Positions 6,081 to 13,526 of a stretch of 18,873 nt of DNA are shown in pieces. The DNA lies in contig JBBPYK010000012.1 in NCBI GenBank assembly GCA_038199985.1, positions 1-18,873 on the forward strand. Reading direction: 5' to 3'. How positions within the stretch are numbered: position 1 is the first letter of the stretch; each line of letters begins with the position of its first letter. Position numbers and translations under genes: made by a program. Source of the stretch: Arthrobacter_J sp038199985 (GTDB lineage Bacteria > Actinomycetota > Actinomycetes > Actinomycetales > Micrococcaceae). Below the pieces are notes generated by a model. It had not been told where the DNA came from. It ran no database searches and saw nothing but the letters and a program-made list of their open reading frames with translations.

Positions 6081-8558
6081 TTGGACTTGGTCCCGTTCTT
6101 CTTCAAGTCATCAGTTTTCCGGACCGTCATGATTTTGCACCTCATTGTTGCTGCCGGTCTTCTCGGTACTTATCAAACGGTGATGTCCCTACAACTTGCG
6201 GGTGAACAGCAAGCTCAGAAAAATGTTGGCGCTGTGGATTACTCGCTTGAGGTTGGGGTGGATCCTTCAACGGTTGATGATCTCAGAGCACTCGAATCCG
6301 CTATGAAATCTGCGGTGGAGTCCGCCGGAGGTTCAGTGGAGAGCGTGACTCAGACCGCGTTTCTTTTGGACCTGGATGGAAGTGTACGTACTGGGAACGC
6401 GGTCTTGATGGAGGGTGACTGGATCCAGAACCCCTTTCCTGAGCGCTTCACAGTTACCGCCGGCCGTTGGCCGACTACGCCAGATGAGATTGCTGTTCAA
6501 CAAGAGCTGGCCGGGGCATACTCCGTGGGCGACACATTGACCCTATCTTCTGGTGCTATTGAATTCACCGTTGTCGGAATCGTCAGCGACGATTACCAGC
6601 GATCCGCGGATTCCCTTTTCGCCGCGGCCGATGCCTGGGAGCGGATCCTGAGCTTGCAGGCGACTACCTCGGAACGTTTTTCGCGAGATTCAGCGGTAAC
6701 TGTTCTCCGATGGAACGGAGGTAACCCAGACACTGTAATCGACAGTTTGGGGACAACCGTCGCGGACAGTCTTCAGCTGCCCTTGGACGCAGCGAGAACA
6801 CAGCTGGGTCAATCGCTTCTGGTCCGGAGCGAATTGGCGAACCGCAAAGCGGGTGGTCTCGAGTCCACCTCGGCCCTGACAGGTACTGTCCCTCTCACAC
6901 TTATACCGGCTCTCGCCGCATTGATCGGGTCGGTTCTTGTGTCGCGTTTCGCCAAGCGCGCGCGAAATAGTATGTGGCGGGTTGGTCTTCCCTGGAGTAC
7001 GACGGCGGGAGCCTGCCTCATCGCCCTGATTGCGGCTGTCGTCTCCGGGTCAGTTGCCGGTTGCCTCCTCGGTCTGGGCGGGTCAGCGCTCGTACGACCA
7101 TTGGTCGGTAGCCTGTCGTCCCAGCCTCTCAGCCCTTTTGCGAACCCCCTGGTTCCGGCCACCCTGCTGATCGCCTTCGCAATTCTCGGCGTCGTCGTAG
7201 GAAGTATATTGACCGGAGTTACCAGGCCGGTCCGAAGTTCCAGCCGCGAACCCGCCATGGGTGCGCGGGTTTCTTCGCGTCGTCGACGTATCGCAGATAT
7301 TTCCACTATCGGCTTCATCGCGGTCCTGTGCGTTGTCCTTGTCCTCTGGGTCCTGGCCACAGTGCGCAATATCGCGTCGACAAACGCGATGAGTACTGCT
7401 GTCATCATGTTGGCTGTGGCTTGCGCTGGTGCACTGGCGCTGATCGTAAGGGGTCTCATTGGTTTTCCGCACCAGAACGTGGTGGGCTCTCTTGCCATGC
7501 GACGGTTTGGCCGAACACCGTCATTGATAATGCTGGTTGCTGGTGGTCTCTCTCTGTCCCTTAGTATCCCCGTTGCCGTGGCCGTGACAGCAGCAACCCA
7601 GGTCACGTTCACCAACCAGTCCATCGTGGCGGCGGTTCCGGCGGGACAGGTGGAGCTTGGCCGCGCCGTTTCCTCAGGAAACGGTTTGCCCTCTGAGCTT
7701 CGTCCCGAGTTCGAAGCAGCGACAGGACTTCAAGATCCTGTGGTTCTGCGAACTGCACTGGCCAGTTCCCCGGACTTGAATGGTCTGCTCACCGTTGTGC
7801 CCACAGCCGATGATCTGAGTCGCATCCTTCAACGCCCGCTGACAAACTCAGAGGAATCGGCTTGGCGCCATGGCGCAATACTGTCCCTATCAGCGGAGTC
7901 CACCAACGCCACCGTGCCCGTGGAGACCGTCTCAAAGCCTGGTGTGCTGGTGGATTACCCCATCCATCCACTGACGAAAGTACCTGAAGAGTACCGCTAC
8001 GCAAGTGGTGGGTTCATCTCCACACAAACGGCCAAGAACCATGATCTGCCATTGCAGGCCGGATATTTTGTGTACACCGGCGTGTCTCAGGAACAGCTAA
8101 CGGCAGCCCGGAACGCCCCCACATCAGTGAACTTCGATGCTTCGTGGTTGAATACGCATATCGAGCCGGAGAAGTTCACGGTACCTGCAAACTGGCTGAT
8201 AACTTCCGCGGTACTTGGCCTAATTGTCTCGCTCATCTCCATCGTCGTGGCGAGGAGCCAGGCGAAAAGCCTTCGACCGTATGTCAGCGGATTGAACGCC
8301 GTCGGCGTTCCGTTGGGGCTACTCAGACGTACGGTGAGCCTGCAAATGCTCACCGTTATTGGCATGCCATGCTTGGGCGGAGTCATCGCTGGCTGCGCAG
8401 CGGCCGCCGCAGTCTGGGCTATCGCTCCCACACCCACTACTGTCACTCTGCCTTGGTCGTTCCTGATAGTGATGCTAGCGGGCGGAGCCGCAGCCCTGGT
8501 CCTCGGAATTGCCACCGGCGTCGTCAAACTCCACGCCCGAGAGCGGCTCACCAACTAA
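6081..8558 (+). CDS. FtsX-like ABC transporter permease, two extracytoplasmic domains
   Basis: This 825-residue permease pairs with the preceding ATPase. A first helix at about 14-33 is followed by a roughly 230-residue extracytoplasmic domain of MacB-core type (to about 265). Helices follow near 268, 307, 357, 406, 435 and 478, then a second extracytoplasmic domain (about 510-703) and three last helices near 704, 753 and 790. This duplicated FtsX layout is found in large Gram-positive permeases that export or sense peptides and antibiotics. The frame stays open upstream into the ATPase gene, but the TTG at 6081 with GAGGGG seven bases before it is the likely start. Substrate unknown. Confidence 0.9.
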   Translation: MDLVPFFFKSSVFRTVMILHLIVAAGLLGTYQTVMSLQLAGEQQAQKNVGAVDYSLEVGVDPSTVDDLRALESAMKSAVESAGGSVESVTQTAFLLDLDGSVRTGNAVLMEGDWIQNPFPERFTVTAGRWPTTPDEIAVQQELAGAYSVGDTLTLSSGAIEFTVVGIVSDDYQRSADSLFAAADAWERILSLQATTSERFSRDSAVTVLRWNGGNPDTVIDSLGTTVADSLQLPLDAARTQLGQSLLVRSELANRKAGGLESTSALTGTVPLTLIPALAALIGSVLVSRFAKRARNSMWRVGLPWSTTAGACLIALIAAVVSGSVAGCLLGLGGSALVRPLVGSLSSQPLSPFANPLVPATLLIAFAILGVVVGSILTGVTRPVRSSSREPAMGARVSSRRRRIADISTIGFIAVLCVVLVLWVLATVRNIASTNAMSTAVIMLAVACAGALALIVRGLIGFPHQNVVGSLAMRRFGRTPSLIMLVAGGLSLSLSIPVAVAVTAATQVTFTNQSIVAAVPAGQVELGRAVSSGNGLPSELRPEFEAATGLQDPVVLRTALASSPDLNGLLTVVPTADDLSRILQRPLTNSEESAWRHGAILSLSAESTNATVPVETVSKPGVLVDYPIHPLTKVPEEYRYASGGFISTQTAKNHDLPLQAGYFVYTGVSQEQLTAARNAPTSVNFDASWLNTHIEPEKFTVPANWLITSAVLGLIVSLISIVVARSQAKSLRPYVSGLNAVGVPLGLLRRTVSLQMLTVIGMPCLGGVIAGCAAAAAVWAIAPTPTTVTLPWSFLIVMLAGGAAALVLGIATGVVKLHARERLTN

Positions 8559-8601
8559 GCGACCGCGGATCCCTCGGTTCAGGGGCGGGTTCCCTCGTCG
8601 C
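8559..8601. terminator. Weak nested hairpin between convergent genes
   Basis: GCGAC (8559-8563) can pair with GTCGC (8597-8601), and inside it CCCT (8571-8574) with AGGG (8581-8584). It lies between the stops of the ABC permease and the small membrane protein on the other strand, so it could terminate both. It has no T-run. Confidence 0.25.
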
Positions 8602-8750
8602 TACTGGTCGACTTGCGTCACGTCCGACTCAGGCTCAGGGTCAAAGAATTTGGCCAAGACGCCGGAAGTCAGAATGAGCATGACAGCCAGCATGAACGTT
8701 GTTATACCCACCAAAAAAATCACGTAGAAGCGCTTCTCCTTGGGTTCCAT
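8601..8750 (-). CDS. 49-residue single-helix membrane protein
   Basis: An ATG at 8750 opens a 49-codon frame ending in TAG at 8601-8603. It reads a basic start MEPKEKRF, then one strong hydrophobic helix at about residues 9-33 (including VGITTFMLAVMLILTSGVLA), then an acidic tail FFDPEPESDVTQ. The charge pattern (basic inside, acidic outside) is what a real small membrane protein shows. It has no Shine-Dalgarno site, but TAGAAT, a good -10, ends six bases before the ATG, so it may be made from a leaderless mRNA. It lies 75 bases after the HTH regulator gene on the same strand and may belong to that group. No family recognised. Confidence 0.6.
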   Translation of the reverse strand: MEPKEKRFYVIFLVGITTFMLAVMLILTSGVLAKFFDPEPESDVTQVDQ

Positions 8751-8756
8751 TTTCGA

Positions 8757-8762
8757 ATTCTA
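8757..8762 (-). promoter_or_regulatory. Candidate -10 box (TAGAAT) of a leaderless small-protein gene
   Basis: On the minus strand TAGAAT is followed by six bases and then the ATG at 8750, which would place the transcript start at the start codon. The -35 position (GAGCCA) is poor. Confidence 0.45.
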
Positions 8763-8825
8763 ACAGCGGCACAAGTCTGTGGCTCCAGAGGTCTCAGCGC
8801 TCCACACCAACGACGTTGATCGCCA

Positions 8826-9074
8826 TCAGCGTGGTCGGATGGTGATGAGTTCCGCTGGAGTAGTGTCCAGGACGTCGCAGATGGCCGTGAGCGTGGTAAA
8901 ACGCACGGCCTTCGCCTTATTTGTCTTGAAGATGGACAAATTGGCCATAGTGATACCGGTGCGACGAGATAGTTCTGTCAATGTCATCCCTCGCAGTTCG
9001 AGAACCTTGTCCAGATGGCACTCGATACGGTGCTTTGATGACGAATTTTCCCCGTCCTGGTTAGACAACGCCAT
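8826..9074 (-). CDS. YozG-like HTH (Cro/C1-type) regulator
   Basis: This 82-residue protein consists almost only of a helix-turn-helix domain, at about residues 19-66. LTELSRRTGITMANLSIFK carries the turn and recognition helix, and FTTLTAICDVLDTTPAELI is the conserved fourth/fifth helix of the HTH_26/XRE small regulators. Such one-domain regulators are nearly always paired with a DUF2975 membrane protein, exactly as here. The start lies inside the upstream DUF2975 gene (14-base overlap), so translation is coupled. It probably represses or activates its own promoter; the AT-rich core of the palindrome upstream of the pair is the obvious site. Confidence 0.9.
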   Translation of the reverse strand: MALSNQDGENSSSKHRIECHLDKVLELRGMTLTELSRRTGITMANLSIFKTNKAKAVRFTTLTAICDVLDTTPAELITIRPR

Positions 9075-9702
9075 CAGCTTCTTCCTCGAGACGTGCTCCT
9101 GCCTTGAACGCTTTGGACAGGGCGATGCCTACGACTCCGGAACTGATCATGAAGAACGGCCAGCGAGGGATGTTGGTGCTCGTCACTACGTAGTCAGCTC
9201 CAAGGGGAAACTGGACACCTTCAGTGAATGAACTGGCGACGCTGAAGATCGCTCCGCCGGCAAGAGTGTCGAGAAGACCATAGAGAAGGCCACCTCCAAT
9301 GAGGATGAAGCTGAGCGCGGCGATACTCCGTCTCACAATGGACGAAAAGGGTTGTCCGTCTGCGATCCTGTGCAGTGCTCGCGAAATAAGGACGGCCGCG
9401 GCGATCACGATGAGGATGAAGAGCATAGCCGGGGTTGCGCAGAGAACCCGTAGCCAGACCGGCGCGTCCACGAGGTAGCCAATAGCGCCCTCGCGAAGCT
9501 CAGCTTGGTTGATCTGGGGCAAACTTGTGAGCGGTAGTCGCGGATCCGCTCCGTTGAAAGCGAGAACAACACGGCCAGCGATCGTCACAAAGACCTCAAG
9601 CGCACTCCCAATGGCAGCGGAGATCGCGATGATCCAGACAATGACAACGGCGGCTCGCACCGGCGTTTCTGAGACTTTCTCCGACTGCGCAATGGTGCTC
9701 AT
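9061..9702 (-). CDS. DUF2975 membrane protein
   Basis: This 213-residue protein has four membrane helices, at about 16-45, 88-110, 126-148 and 172-195. The conserved DUF2975 stretch LHRIADGQPFSSIVRRS lies after helix 2, and LSKAFKAGARLEEEADGVV at the C-terminus. The family has no firmly known function; it is usually encoded with a YozG-like HTH protein, which follows here with a 14-base overlap. The membrane protein may sense or sequester for the regulator (inference). The ATG and its AAGGGG ribosome site (five bases apart) lie inside the left arm of a perfect 64-bp palindrome, which is unusual and should shape expression. Confidence 0.9.
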   Translation of the reverse strand: MSTIAQSEKVSETPVRAAVVIVWIIAISAAIGSALEVFVTIAGRVVLAFNGADPRLPLTSLPQINQAELREGAIGYLVDAPVWLRVLCATPAMLFILIVIAAAVLISRALHRIADGQPFSSIVRRSIAALSFILIGGGLLYGLLDTLAGGAIFSVASSFTEGVQFPLGADYVVTSTNIPRWPFFMISSGVVGIALSKAFKAGARLEEEADGVV

Positions 9703-9760
9703 GACGTCCCCTTATTGTTTATCAATACATATTGATAAACAATAAGGGGACGTCATGAGC
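9697..9760. repeat. Perfect 64-bp palindrome over the DUF2975 promoter and start
   Basis: Two 31-base arms (9697-9727 and 9730-9760) are exact inverted copies around CA. From the outside in, each arm holds GCTCATGACGT, CCCCTT and the AT-rich TATTGTTTATCAATA. The minus-strand reading contains the AAGGGG ribosome site and ATG of the DUF2975 gene; the plus-strand reading contains the same site and an ATG at 9755. The symmetric AT-rich core is a good operator for the HTH protein. In RNA running in from copA, whose stop is 42 bases upstream, the arms would form a 31-bp hairpin hiding ribosome site and start. It may also end copA transcription. Confidence 0.9.
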
Positions 9761-9802
9761 GATGGCAAGGAGCAGGAAGGAGCTAGCAAGGGTCTGAAAG
9801 CC

Positions 9803-12115
9803 TCAGCCCTCCTGCCGCCCGAATCTCCGCAGCCGCAGCGAGTTGCCCACCACGAGGACGGAACTCAATGCCATGGCACCGCCAGCAATCATCGGGTTCA
9901 ACAGCCCGAGGGCCGCGACCGGGATGCCGAGCGTGTTGTACGCGAACGCCCAGAACAGGTTGGCTTTGATAGTGCCGAGCGTCTTTCGGGACAGCTCGAT
10001 CGCCTGGGCAACCTGCGCTAGGTCATTGCCCATCACGGTCAGGTCCGCGGCCTCAATAGCGACGTCGGTCCCCGAACCCATGGCGATTCCAAGATCCGCC
10101 TGCGCCAGAGCCGGGGCATCGTTGACGCCGTCGCCCGCCATGGCAACAGTGAGGCCCTCAGCTTGGAGCTTCTTCACGGCCTCGACCTTGCCTTCAGGCC
10201 GCACCCCAGCAAACACGTCCTCGGGGTCGATGCCCACCTGCTCGGCAACCCTGCGCGCCACGGCCTCGTTGTCGCCCGTGAGCAGGATGGGCCGCAGCCC
10301 CAGTTCGCGAAGGCGCGCAATGGCGCTCGCGGACGTGTCCTTGATGGCATCTTTCAGACTCACGATGCCTGCAACCTGCCCGTCGACGGCAACCCAGATC
10401 GCCGTCGAACCAGCCTCCTCCTCGGAGTGCAGCACAGCAAGGTCGTCCGGCGACAGGGTGATCCCGTTTTCTTCCAGCCAGCCACTACGACCAGCGACGA
10501 CGACGGCGTCCTCCACCTGACCGCGAACACCTCCGCCTGCGGAACTGTGGAAGGACCCGACGGCGGGCAGCGCCCCGGAGTTGGCAGCAGACGCCGCGAT
10601 CGCCTGAGCAATCGGGTGCTCGCTGGCAGCCTCCACGGCGCCAGCCAGACGCAGGACGACATCGTCCGCGAATCCATTGAGCGCGGTGACGCCGGAGACG
10701 GAGAGTTTTCCGGTGGTGACTGTTCCGGTCTTGTCCAGAACAATTGCGTTGACGGTCCGGGTATCCTCCAGGACCTGCGGACCCCTGATCAGGATTCCGA
10801 GTTGCGCGCCACGGCCGGTTCCGGTGAGGAGGGCAGTGGGCGTTGCGAGGCCCAGCGCACAGGGGCAGGCGATGACCAGAACGGTGACGGACGCGGTGAA
10901 CGCTGAGTTGAGGTCGCCGGAGAACACCATCCACAGGATGAACGTGAGAACCGCGATACCCAGCACAATCGGGACAAACACCGCGCTGATGCGGTCGGCC
11001 AACCGCGCGATGGGCGCTTTGCCGGACTGCGCTTGACTGACGAGCCGCCCCATCTGCGCCAGAGTGGTCTCGCTGCCCACACGCGTTGCTTCGACGGTGA
11101 GCCGGCCGGTGGTGTTGATGGTGGCACCCGTGACGGCGTCGTCAATGTCCACGTCTACGGGTAGGGACTCGCCGGTGATCAGTGAGGTGTCGACCGCGGA
11201 ACTGCCGTCGCGCACCATGCCGTCGGTGGCGATTTTCTCACCTGGTCGGACAACGAACAGGTCGCCCAGCACCAGCTGGTCGGCAGGGATGCGTTCTTCA
11301 ACGCCGTCCCGCAAAACGGTGGCTTCCTTGGCGCCCAGGCTCAACAGGGCGTGCAGCGCGTCTCCGGCTTTCGCCTTGGCTCGAGCCTCCAGAAAGCGAC
11401 CCAGCAGCAGGAAGGTGACGACGACGGCGGCAACCTCGAAGTACAGGGCGTGCTCGGTCATGGACATGCCCACATGCGCGGTCATCATGGGGTCGCTGAA
11501 CAGCTGCCACGTGGAGAACAGGAACGCAGCCGTGACACCAATAGATACGAGTGTGTCCATCGTTGATGAGAAGTGACGGGCATTGATAGCTGCTGCCTGG
11601 TGGAAAGGCCACGCAGACCAGGTGACAACCGGCAGACTCAACGCGAACGCTACCCAGCCCCAGTGCGGAAATTGCAGTCCGGGAATCATGGAGATTGCGA
11701 ACACGGGGATCGTGAGGATCGCGGCGAGGATCAGCCGTGGCTTGAGCTCGCTGGCTGAACCGCCGTGATTCATGTGGTTGCCGGCGTCGTGCTCCGTGCC
11801 CTCGTGCTCGACGTCGGAGGCGTGGCTGTTGTCGGACGCGCTACCGGAGGAAGGGTGCGAGCCGCTATGCGCGGGAGTTTTCAGGCGGGCTTTGTACCCG
11901 GTCCGGTTTACGGTCTCGATGATCTCTGCATCTGTAATGCCGGCCGGCACCGTGACCTGCGCCGTTTCCAGTGGCAGATTCACGCTTGCCTCAACGCCGT
12001 CGAGTTTGCCGAGTTTGCGTTCTACCCGGCCCACACAGGACGCGCAGGTCATACCGTCGATATCGAGTTCGATGACCCGGCTATCCGGTTGGTTGAGAAG
12101 ATCCTTGCCACTCAT
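9803..12115 (-). CDS. copA: Copper-exporting P1B-type ATPase
   Basis: This 770-residue Cu(I) export pump has all family parts. An N-terminal heavy-metal domain (about 14-78) carries GMTCASC at 21-27. A His-rich linker (H83, H87, H98, H104, H109, H114, H117) precedes eight membrane helices. The actuator TGES is at 314-317, the transmembrane metal site CPC at 417-419, the phosphorylated aspartate in DKTGT at 461-465, the HP pair at 500-501, GDGVNDAP near 661-668 and MxxSS at 748-752. CPC plus YN and MxxSS mark the P1B-1 copper class. It is the last gene of csoR-copZ-copA, 39 bases after copZ, and should be derepressed when CsoR binds copper. AGGA precedes the ATG. Confidence 0.96.
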   Translation of the reverse strand: MSGKDLLNQPDSRVIELDIDGMTCASCVGRVERKLGKLDGVEASVNLPLETAQVTVPAGITDAEIIETVNRTGYKARLKTPAHSGSHPSSGSASDNSHASDVEHEGTEHDAGNHMNHGGSASELKPRLILAAILTIPVFAISMIPGLQFPHWGWVAFALSLPVVTWSAWPFHQAAAINARHFSSTMDTLVSIGVTAAFLFSTWQLFSDPMMTAHVGMSMTEHALYFEVAAVVVTFLLLGRFLEARAKAKAGDALHALLSLGAKEATVLRDGVEERIPADQLVLGDLFVVRPGEKIATDGMVRDGSSAVDTSLITGESLPVDVDIDDAVTGATINTTGRLTVEATRVGSETTLAQMGRLVSQAQSGKAPIARLADRISAVFVPIVLGIAVLTFILWMVFSGDLNSAFTASVTVLVIACPCALGLATPTALLTGTGRGAQLGILIRGPQVLEDTRTVNAIVLDKTGTVTTGKLSVSGVTALNGFADDVVLRLAGAVEAASEHPIAQAIAASAANSGALPAVGSFHSSAGGGVRGQVEDAVVVAGRSGWLEENGITLSPDDLAVLHSEEEAGSTAIWVAVDGQVAGIVSLKDAIKDTSASAIARLRELGLRPILLTGDNEAVARRVAEQVGIDPEDVFAGVRPEGKVEAVKKLQAEGLTVAMAGDGVNDAPALAQADLGIAMGSGTDVAIEAADLTVMGNDLAQVAQAIELSRKTLGTIKANLFWAFAYNTLGIPVAALGLLNPMIAGGAMALSSVLVVGNSLRLRRFGRQEG

Positions 12116-12154
12116 GGCTCATGTCCTTTCCGACGCGGGGCGCCGGCCCAGTTG

Positions 12155-12376
12155 CTACGCGTTCTCGGTGACGACCTGATACCCGGCTTCGGTGACGGCG
12201 TCGTTGATTTCGTCCAAGCTGAGTTCACGGCTGGACGTGATGGTTGTGGTGGAGGCGCCGCCCTTGTTGAGGTTGACCTCTACGTTTTCGACGCCATCGA
12301 GCTCGGTTAGCTCTTCAGTGACGGAAGCAACGCAGTGTCCGCAGGTCATGCCGGTGATGTTGATGGTGGTGTTCAT
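12155..12376 (-). CDS. copZ: Copper chaperone, heavy-metal-associated domain
   Basis: This 73-residue protein is one ferredoxin-like heavy-metal domain. The metal site is GMTCGHC at 9-15 (C12 and C15), and the length and ending (DAVTEAGYQV) are standard for CopZ. The extra His within the CxxC loop occurs in Gram-positive CopZ. It binds Cu(I) in the cytoplasm and passes it to the matching domain of CopA, encoded just downstream. AAGGAAA precedes the ATG. It lies 38 bases after csoR in the same operon. Confidence 0.94.
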   Translation of the reverse strand: MNTTINITGMTCGHCVASVTEELTELDGVENVEVNLNKGGASTTTITSSRELSLDEINDAVTEAGYQVVTENA

Positions 12377-12414
12377 GGTGTTTCCTTCTCGGTTGTAGGG
12401 GGGCCCTGGTGAAA

Positions 12415-12744
12415 TCAGCGAAGCAGCCGCGCGATGGCGTCGGAGGCTTCTTTGACCTTCTCCTGCCCGGCTTCCACAGATTCATTAGCAGCACCGACTA
12501 CGCAGTGGCCGATGTGCTCTTCCAGTAACCCAATGCTTACCGCATGCAGGGCCTTGTTAACCGCGGCCACCTGGGTGAGGATGTCGATGCAGTATTTGTC
12601 TTCCTCGACCATCTTGGCAATGCCTCGGACTTGCCCCTCGATGCGCTTGAGGCGCTTGAGGTATGCGGATCTATCCGCCGTATAACCGTGTTCGCGGTGT
12701 GGATCGTCAACTGATCCTGCAAGCGCGTCCGCTGATGTGTCCAT
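12415..12744 (-). CDS. csoR: Copper-sensing repressor CsoR
   Basis: This 109-residue all-helical repressor carries the copper-binding set C52, H77 and C81, with the same spacing (25 and 4 residues) as in the Mycobacterium tuberculosis protein, and Y51 before the first Cys. RLKRIEGQVRGI at 31-42 is the conserved DNA-binding helix of the DUF156 family. The frame stays open to 12792, but that part would be read through its own operator and promoter, so the ATG at 12744 is the start. Six bases upstream lies the -10 box, implying a leaderless mRNA. Apo-CsoR should block the promoter; Cu(I) releases it and turns on csoR-copZ-copA. Confidence 0.95.
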   Translation of the reverse strand: MDTSADALAGSVDDPHREHGYTADRSAYLKRLKRIEGQVRGIAKMVEEDKYCIDILTQVAAVNKALHAVSIGLLEEHIGHCVVGAANESVEAGQEKVKEASDAIARLLR

Positions 12745-12750
12745 AGCTGG

Positions 12751-12779
12751 AACATATACCCCCAGGGGGTATATGTCAA
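12751..12779 (-). promoter_or_regulatory. csoR promoter with CsoR operator in its spacer
   Basis: On the minus strand TTGACA (12774-12779) and TATGTT (12751-12756) are exactly 17 bases apart. A perfect palindrome, ACATATACCCCC and its complement around one A (12752-12776), fills the spacer and covers both boxes. It is a textbook GC-rich CsoR box flanked by TA-rich ends. The -10 ends six bases before the csoR ATG. Confidence 0.88.
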
Positions 12780-12854
12780 TGACTCGACCCATCCGCTCCT
12801 TCCCTGGCGACGAATAGTCCGTAGAGTCAATTCAAACGAAACGTGGAGAAGCAC

Positions 12855-13499
12855 ATGAACCGCACAAGCTGGTTGGGCACCATCGCCGTCGCCTCCGTAC
12901 TGCTGGCAGGCTGCAGCGCTCCCACTGCGGATACGCAGAGCACCCCGGAAGTACAACACACCATGGCCGATGGCACGGTGATGTCGGGCGCTGAACACGG
13001 CGAGCAAAGCGGCGCAGAGGCCGACGACGACCAAAAGAACGCGGACGCAGCCTCCGTGGCTGGTCCCTCAGATGCGGCCCGCATGGTGTGCTCCGGACAG
13101 GTGACCACCAACGTGAAGGGCATTTTCGGTCTCAAGACGACTCCGGAGCCGTCATCAGCTTGGACGAAACCAGAGTTCACCTGCACCTACGACATTGACG
13201 GTGCGCCGCTGGTGTTGACCGTCCACGACGACACCGACGAGGCCGAGGGCAAGAAGTACTTCGATGAACTGGAAGCCAGCTCCTCAGGCGCAGAGAACCT
13301 GAAGGGAATGTTCGCCCTCGATATGCCAGCATTCTCCACCGGCGAAGGTGAGGTCGCGTTCCTCAAGGACGGCAAAACGCTTCACGTTGACGCGACAAAG
13401 CTTCCCGGAAAACTTGGGCCAGAGGGCGACGTCACGCAGAGCGACGCCGCCTACTCCGTGGCCATGGCTGTCCTGGCTTGCTGGACCGACCACACCTAG
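12855..13499 (+). CDS. Lipoprotein with Met/His motif, probably copper-related
   Basis: This 214-residue lipoprotein has a signal peptide (MNRTSWLGTIAVASVLLAGC) with lipobox LAGC, so C20 is the lipid-anchored residue. A polar linker with H35-T-M37-A-D-G-T-V-M43-S-G-A-E-H48 follows, giving two His and two Met that could bind Cu(I) or Cu(II). Beyond residue 70 is a folded domain with C79, C110 and C209 that I do not recognise. It diverges from csoR; the CsoR box ends 78 bases upstream, so copper control is likely but not shown. The ATG at 12855 is chosen because GGAGAAG lies before it; a GTG at 12843 overlaps that site. It converges on the toxin gene, 27 bases away. Confidence 0.85.
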   Translation: MNRTSWLGTIAVASVLLAGCSAPTADTQSTPEVQHTMADGTVMSGAEHGEQSGAEADDDQKNADAASVAGPSDAARMVCSGQVTTNVKGIFGLKTTPEPSSAWTKPEFTCTYDIDGAPLVLTVHDDTDEAEGKKYFDELEASSSGAENLKGMFALDMPAFSTGEGEVAFLKDGKTLHVDATKLPGKLGPEGDVTQSDAAYSVAMAVLACWTDHT

Positions 13500-13526
13500 A
13501 CGATGGCACTCCGTGTCTTGGCCGGT

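Noticed and set aside
9755..10021. 88-residue frame with a good-looking ribosome site at the palindrome.
   Set aside because: The start signal is only the mirror image of the DUF2975 start, and the frame is antisense to conserved copA code. Kept as an observation, not as a gene.
9843..11576. Several long plus-strand frames opposite copA.
   Set aside because: All overlap conserved P-type ATPase motifs on the minus strand; they are high-GC shadow frames.
12745..12792. N-terminal extension of CsoR by 16 residues.
   Set aside because: It would be encoded by the operator and promoter themselves.
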